From Chitinophaga sp. HK235 (GTDB lineage Bacteria > Bacteroidota > Bacteroidia > Chitinophagales > Chitinophagaceae), in the NCBI RefSeq assembly GCF_018255755.1, contig NZ_CP073766.1:6694501-6758500 (forward strand): a stretch of 64,000 bases of DNA. The letters are read 5' to 3'. Numbering within the stretch: the first letter of the stretch is position 1; each line of letters starts with the position of its first letter. Below, piece by piece: positions 60,547 to 64,000 of the stretch. The translations under genes and the position numbers were made by a program. The notes under the pieces are model-generated. The model saw only the letters and a list, made by a program, of their open reading frames with translations. It ran no database searches and had not been told where the DNA came from.

Positions 60547-62514
60547 CTATTTCTTTTTCAGTATCAGCGGCTGTTGCTGCAATTGTTTGAGCCGGTGCAT
60601 CACGGCTTCAAATGTTTTTTTGCTGTCTCCGTTAAATTCGTTCTGGCTGTACCACTCGATGGTAAAGATGTTGAGCCGGCCGTTTTCTTCTTCACATCTC
60701 ATTTTAAAGCCCATCAGGTTTTTGTTGGTGATATCGGCCGTGAAGGCGGCTTTATCTGCCAGTGTATAACCATCAGGCAGTTCAATGTGTACTCTTTTTT
60801 CCTGGTAATAAGGGAAGGCCAGCTGTATAGGTCTGTTGCCTTCGGGGATGCTGTAATTGTAGCTTTGGTTGCCGGTCAGAATCTGGCCTATGCCGATGAT
60901 ATAGTTGCCGCCGTCCTGTACTACCAGTCCAGGTGTTTCCAATGTGCTGGTGATCACTACGGGTTTGTCGAGTGGCAGCGGTGTGAACTTCTCATTCTGC
61001 GCTTCTACGGCCAGCGGTTTGCGGTTGCCGGGCATAAAAGGCAGGATGGCGTTGAAGATGGTGTTGCGCAGTTCAGTGGTATTGGCCTGAGAGAAAGCAT
61101 TTTTAACATTGCTGCCGGCATAGCCGCCGAAAGACTGTGTTATTTTCCAGGAAGGCAGGGCGCTGAGATTGCTTACGCTGGCTTCGAGTGTGCTGCTGCT
61201 CAGGGTATAGAGCGGTTGCGGAGTGGTGATGAAATCGGTGAGCACGCGGCTTTGCGTACCAACCAGTGTGTCGCGGCAGCGTAAAGCGAGGGTATTGCTC
61301 CAGAGTGGTGGATAACATGGATAGCGTGTATCCATCTCCGTTGGTGCCAGTGCCTGCTGTTCTGTTGGGAAGTACAACAGGATATTATTGGCGGCAGCGC
61401 GGTTGACGAGGTCCTGCTGCAGGGGAATGGTGTCCCGCGAAGCGGTGAATAACAGTTGTACGGGCACATTCAGTGTGTAAAAGGTAGCCATCATCAGCTT
61501 TACCATACCTACCTTATCCGTTTGTTTGTTGCGGATGATGCTGCCCAGATCCGGGGCTTCAAAGAAATCACTGGCGGGGCGCAGGCTGTAGTTGCTTTTG
61601 ATATATTGTTCCACCAGATAAATCAGCTGTGATGTCGGGCGGCGCTGGCGCAGGAAAGGCCATCGGTCCAGTTCTTTCTCCAGTTGTTTCTGTTCGGTTT
61701 TGTTGACTGAAACATAGGGGATATAAGCATCTTCACCAAACTGCTGCCAGGTGATGCGGGTAGTATCTTTGCCTTCTATGGCGTTGTTCAGCGCAAAATC
61801 GATCCGTTGCAGCTGTGGCAGATAATAATACAACTCGTTGCTTTTCAGGGGAGCTATGTGTTGAAGGGCTACCTGGTGAAAATGGCTGTTGCCGGAAGTA
61901 CTGTCTTTAACAGCGGGTACGCCATTGGCGCTATGGAAGCGGAACTGCAGGTTACGAGGTGCTGCCAGTATAAAGTGGGTCTGGCCGGTGGCGATACCGG
62001 ACTGCAGGTAATCAGCGCCGGCGTAGTCGAACTGTATTTTAAGGCTCATCTCATATTCCAGCTCACAGCCAGCCTGTACCTGGATATTGTTGACTACCAC
62101 GGCCACGCGGTTATCGTTGAGTTTAAGAGATCTTGTCTGATCGGTGAGATTCGCTGCTTTTCCATCAGGGAAGATGGCTCTGATACGGAATCCCCGCAGC
62201 ATTTCGCCGTTCTCCAATGTCAGTGCCAGCTGGGTGAGACTATCAGCAGCGGCAGCGGTATTGATATGTATTTTTTTATAGATTGTTTTATAGTGGGTAA
62301 AAGCTTCTGCTTTATCACGATTGGTGATGTTGAAATCACGGGCTATTTTGTAGCTGGTGATATAATAAGGTTGCTGTGCTATAGGGCCGGTAAGGGTTTC
62401 GGTGTGGGCATTGTCCTGCCAGGTACCGGGATAATAGTTGTTGATCTGGGCAGAGGATTGCAGTGGGAGGGAAGCAATGAATGTGGCTATGACGAAGAAT
62501 ATAAGTTGTTTCAT
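60547..62514 (-). CDS. DUF3857 exported protein
   Basis: A 655-residue secreted protein with signal peptide MKQLIFFVIATFIASLPLQSSA. The DUF3857 domain covers residues 60-240 (FNITNRDKAEAFTHYKTIYKKI, LTLENGEMLRGFRIRAIFPDG). A transglutaminase-like region follows (about 300-400; VEQYIKSNYSLRPA, NKQTDKVGMVKLMMATFYTLNVPVQLLF), but the nucleophile Cys of active transglutaminases is not visible at its usual place, so it is probably a binding domain. A C-terminal beta domain ends the protein. Function unknown. It is convergent with priA and 14 bp after the next minus-strand gene. Confidence 0.8.
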   Translation of the reverse strand: MKQLIFFVIATFIASLPLQSSAQINNYYPGTWQDNAHTETLTGPIAQQPYYITSYKIARDFNITNRDKAEAFTHYKTIYKKIHINTAAAADSLTQLALTLENGEMLRGFRIRAIFPDGKAANLTDQTRSLKLNDNRVAVVVNNIQVQAGCELEYEMSLKIQFDYAGADYLQSGIATGQTHFILAAPRNLQFRFHSANGVPAVKDSTSGNSHFHQVALQHIAPLKSNELYYYLPQLQRIDFALNNAIEGKDTTRITWQQFGEDAYIPYVSVNKTEQKQLEKELDRWPFLRQRRPTSQLIYLVEQYIKSNYSLRPASDFFEAPDLGSIIRNKQTDKVGMVKLMMATFYTLNVPVQLLFTASRDTIPLQQDLVNRAAANNILLYFPTEQQALAPTEMDTRYPCYPPLWSNTLALRCRDTLVGTQSRVLTDFITTPQPLYTLSSSTLEASVSNLSALPSWKITQSFGGYAGSNVKNAFSQANTTELRNTIFNAILPFMPGNRKPLAVEAQNEKFTPLPLDKPVVITSTLETPGLVVQDGGNYIIGIGQILTGNQSYNYSIPEGNRPIQLAFPYYQEKRVHIELPDGYTLADKAAFTADITNKNLMGFKMRCEEENGRLNIFTIEWYSQNEFNGDSKKTFEAVMHRLKQLQQQPLILKKK

Positions 62515-62528
62515 GATGGCGAAGGTAT

Positions 62529-63188
62529 CTAAATTCCTAAATTTTGTATGGCATCGGATTCAAAGATATGTATTCCGGGGTCAGCTTGTTTGGCTACTCT
62601 TACCATAGCGCTGGCAACGGTAGCTGCTTTGATGCCACGGTATTTTTTCCAGCGGCCCTGCAGCAGGAAATAGAACAGTTGAATGAGGTACTTACCAAGC
62701 CATTCCCCGAAGCGGAATTCACTTCGCTGGCCTATCAGGAAGGAGGGCCGGAAGATGTAGGTGCCATAGAAACCCATACCCAGCACAGCTTCTTCCGTTT
62801 GGCCTTTGGTACGGAGGTAGAAGTTGGCTGACCGCGGATTGGCGCCGATGGAGGAGATCATCAAAAACTCGGGAACACCCTTGCTTTGGGCTATGCGGGC
62901 GCATCTGACGGTGATGCCGAAGTCTACAGCGCGGAAGTTCTCCTGAGTGCCTGCTTTTCTGATAGTGGTACCGATGCAGGAAAAAAACATATCACCACCC
63001 TGCATGGCTTCTGCCAGGCTGTCTTCATCTTCAAAATCCACAATAACACTTTCCAGTCCGGGCCGCTGATGTACCCATGGTTTGCGCACAAGCACTTTTA
63101 CCTTGCTGAAAGAATTGTCCTGTAATAATGCAGAGACGAGATGAGTGCCGGTAAGCCCTGTAGCTCCAATAACGATAGCCGTTTTCAT
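62529..63188 (-). CDS. NAD(P)-binding oxidoreductase (atypical SDR, HTATIP2-like)
   Basis: A 219-residue Rossmann protein of the NAD(P)H-binding atypical SDR group. The dinucleotide motif is VIGATGLTGTHLV at residues 5-17, then FSCIGTTIRKAGTQENFRAVD near 70, MISSIGANPRSANFYLRTKGQTEEAV near 110 (Tyr and Lys of the SDR pattern), and FRPSFLIGQR near 145. The substrate is unknown. It is divergent from murB with 107 bp between them. Confidence 0.85.
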   Translation of the reverse strand: MKTAIVIGATGLTGTHLVSALLQDNSFSKVKVLVRKPWVHQRPGLESVIVDFEDEDSLAEAMQGGDMFFSCIGTTIRKAGTQENFRAVDFGITVRCARIAQSKGVPEFLMISSIGANPRSANFYLRTKGQTEEAVLGMGFYGTYIFRPSFLIGQRSEFRFGEWLGKYLIQLFYFLLQGRWKKYRGIKAATVASAMVRVAKQADPGIHIFESDAIQNLGI

Positions 63189-63264
63189 ACATTGACGAAT
63201 TGTGTATGATGAATTACATGCTTACGAAAGATAAATGTGCACCTTCGTAATTCGTAATTTCTGA

Positions 63265-63272
63265 TATATTTG
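63265..63272 (+). promoter_or_regulatory. -7 promoter box of murB
   Basis: TATATTTG matches TAnnTTTG, 24 bp before the murB ATG, with TTCG at the -33 distance. A direct repeat TTCGTAATTCGTAA lies just upstream. Confidence 0.55.
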
Positions 63273-63295
63273 CTTCACTATAAAGTTACACTATT

Positions 63296-64000
63296 ATGAT
63301 ATCCGAAAATGAGCAGCTTCAGTCGTATAATACATTTGGTATTCCGGTCATAAGCCGCTACTTCGCTTCCTTTGCCAATCAGAATGACCTGGCATCGGTG
63401 CTGGAGGATGCACGGGCTAAAGGTTTGCCACGTATGATACTTGGAGGGGGCAGTAATATCCTCTTTACAAAAAATTATGATGGGCTGATGCTCAAAAATG
63501 ATATCAAGGGCATTCAGGTGGTGGATGAGGATAACGACCACGTATATGTGAAAGCTGGCGCAGGTGAGAACTGGCACGGCTTTGTACAGTACTGCCTGTC
63601 AGCTGATCTGGCAGGACTGGAAAACCTTTCACTGATCCCCGGTAATGTAGGTGCCAGCCCCATGCAGAATATCGGCGCCTATGGTGTGGAAATCAAGGAT
63701 ACTTTCCATTCACTGGAAGCTTTTCATCTGAAGGACAAAAAAGTGGTGACTTTCACCAACAATGATTGTGCGTTCGGTTACCGCGAGAGCGTATTCAAAA
63801 AACAGTACCGCGACCAGTTTGCCATACTCAGCGTTATTTACCGGCTGAATAGAAAACCACGTTTCAACACCAGCTATGGTGCTATCAATGAAGAGCTGGA
63901 ACGTATGGGAGTAAAAGATTTGTCTATACAGGCTATCAGCCAGGCAGTGATTAATATCCGTACGTCGAAACTGCCGGATCCGGCAAAGATCGGCAATGCA
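63296..64000 (+). CDS. murB: UDP-N-acetylenolpyruvoylglucosamine reductase, 5' part
   Basis: The first 235 residues of MurB; the gene runs out of the window. It reduces UDP-GlcNAc-enolpyruvate to UDP-MurNAc with NADPH and FAD in peptidoglycan synthesis. The type I (E. coli-like) features are clear: SYNTFGIPV at the start, the FAD loop LGGGSNILF near residue 50, GAGENWHGFVQYCL near 86, GLENLSLIPGNVGASPMQNIGAYGVE near 105, and CAFGYRESVFK near 160. The ATG at 63296 follows a -7 box by 24 bp. Confidence 0.95.
   Translation, partial: MISENEQLQSYNTFGIPVISRYFASFANQNDLASVLEDARAKGLPRMILGGGSNILFTKNYDGLMLKNDIKGIQVVDEDNDHVYVKAGAGENWHGFVQYCLSADLAGLENLSLIPGNVGASPMQNIGAYGVEIKDTFHSLEAFHLKDKKVVTFTNNDCAFGYRESVFKKQYRDQFAILSVIYRLNRKPRFNTSYGAINEELERMGVKDLSIQAISQAVINIRTSKLPDPAKIGNA

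Overview
The window comes from a member of the Bacteroidota, most likely Chitinophagaceae and probably Chitinophaga or a close relative. Grounds: promoters follow the Bacteroidota -7 pattern TAnnTTTG, almost no start has a Shine-Dalgarno sequence, and the gene families are typical of the phylum (PorW/SprE-type TPR protein of type IX secretion, 'putative porin', HYC_CC_PP protein, LytS/LytTR pair, HMA-AraC regulator, eukaryote-type NADP isocitrate dehydrogenase). The genus is inferred from overall character, not proven.

Layout. 1-2.9 kb: end of a siroheme sulfite/nitrite reductase with a HEPN-like tail, followed by two siroheme-synthesis genes. 3-6.5 kb: DUF488, HD hydrolase, a first IS1182-family element (4125-5846) and a thioesterase. 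6.8-13.7 kb: pyrG, yidC, an M28 peptidase, a SprT-like gene, and a minus-strand group (AtpI-like, AtpZ, bactofilin, a one-TM protein) that looks like the head of an atp operon without the ATP synthase genes. 13.9-25.2 kb: PorW/SprE-like protein, class A PBP, thioredoxin-fold protein, sucC, purine nucleoside phosphorylase, outer-membrane porin. 25.3-28.8 kb: a secreted protein, then a metal-related run (HYC_CC_PP, secreted HMA protein, outer-membrane barrel, AraC regulator with an HMA-like sensor end). 29.2-34.6 kb: L,D-transpeptidase, a second IS1182 copy, and a group IIC-like intron with reverse transcriptase placed just past the terminator hairpin of that IS. 34.6-37.4 kb: two NADP isocitrate dehydrogenases of different subfamilies in tandem.

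37.5-50.5 kb: GDSL hydrolase, flavin reductase, a four-gene operon (LiaF-like, DUF4288, LytS kinase, LytTR regulator), a FlK-like thioesterase, M48 peptidase, a MarR/MFS exporter pair with matching palindromic operators, MntH fused to a USP domain with its MntR repressor, and a lipoprotein. 50.5-51.1 kb: palindromic repeats and three identical tRNA-Val genes. 51.3-64 kb: CPA2 antiporter with a USP-like tail, clpS-aat (N-degron pathway), DinB-like protein, mtaB, DUF4258, plsC-priA, a DUF3857 protein, an NAD(P)-binding protein and the start of murB.

Most of the window is vertical housekeeping DNA. The mobile parts are the two diverged IS1182 copies, the intron and an interspersed palindromic repeat family (28.98-29.19 kb and 50.52-50.80 kb). 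The most notable signals are the nested IS/intron insertion at terminators, copy-specific inverted flanks around each IS, candidate LytTR direct repeats shared by yidC and the LytS/T operon, operators for MarR and MntR lying on promoter elements, a possible pseudoknot in the pyrG leader, and very long perfect inverted repeats at 20903-20993 and inside the MFS gene. I see no clear defence, CRISPR or biosynthetic cluster.
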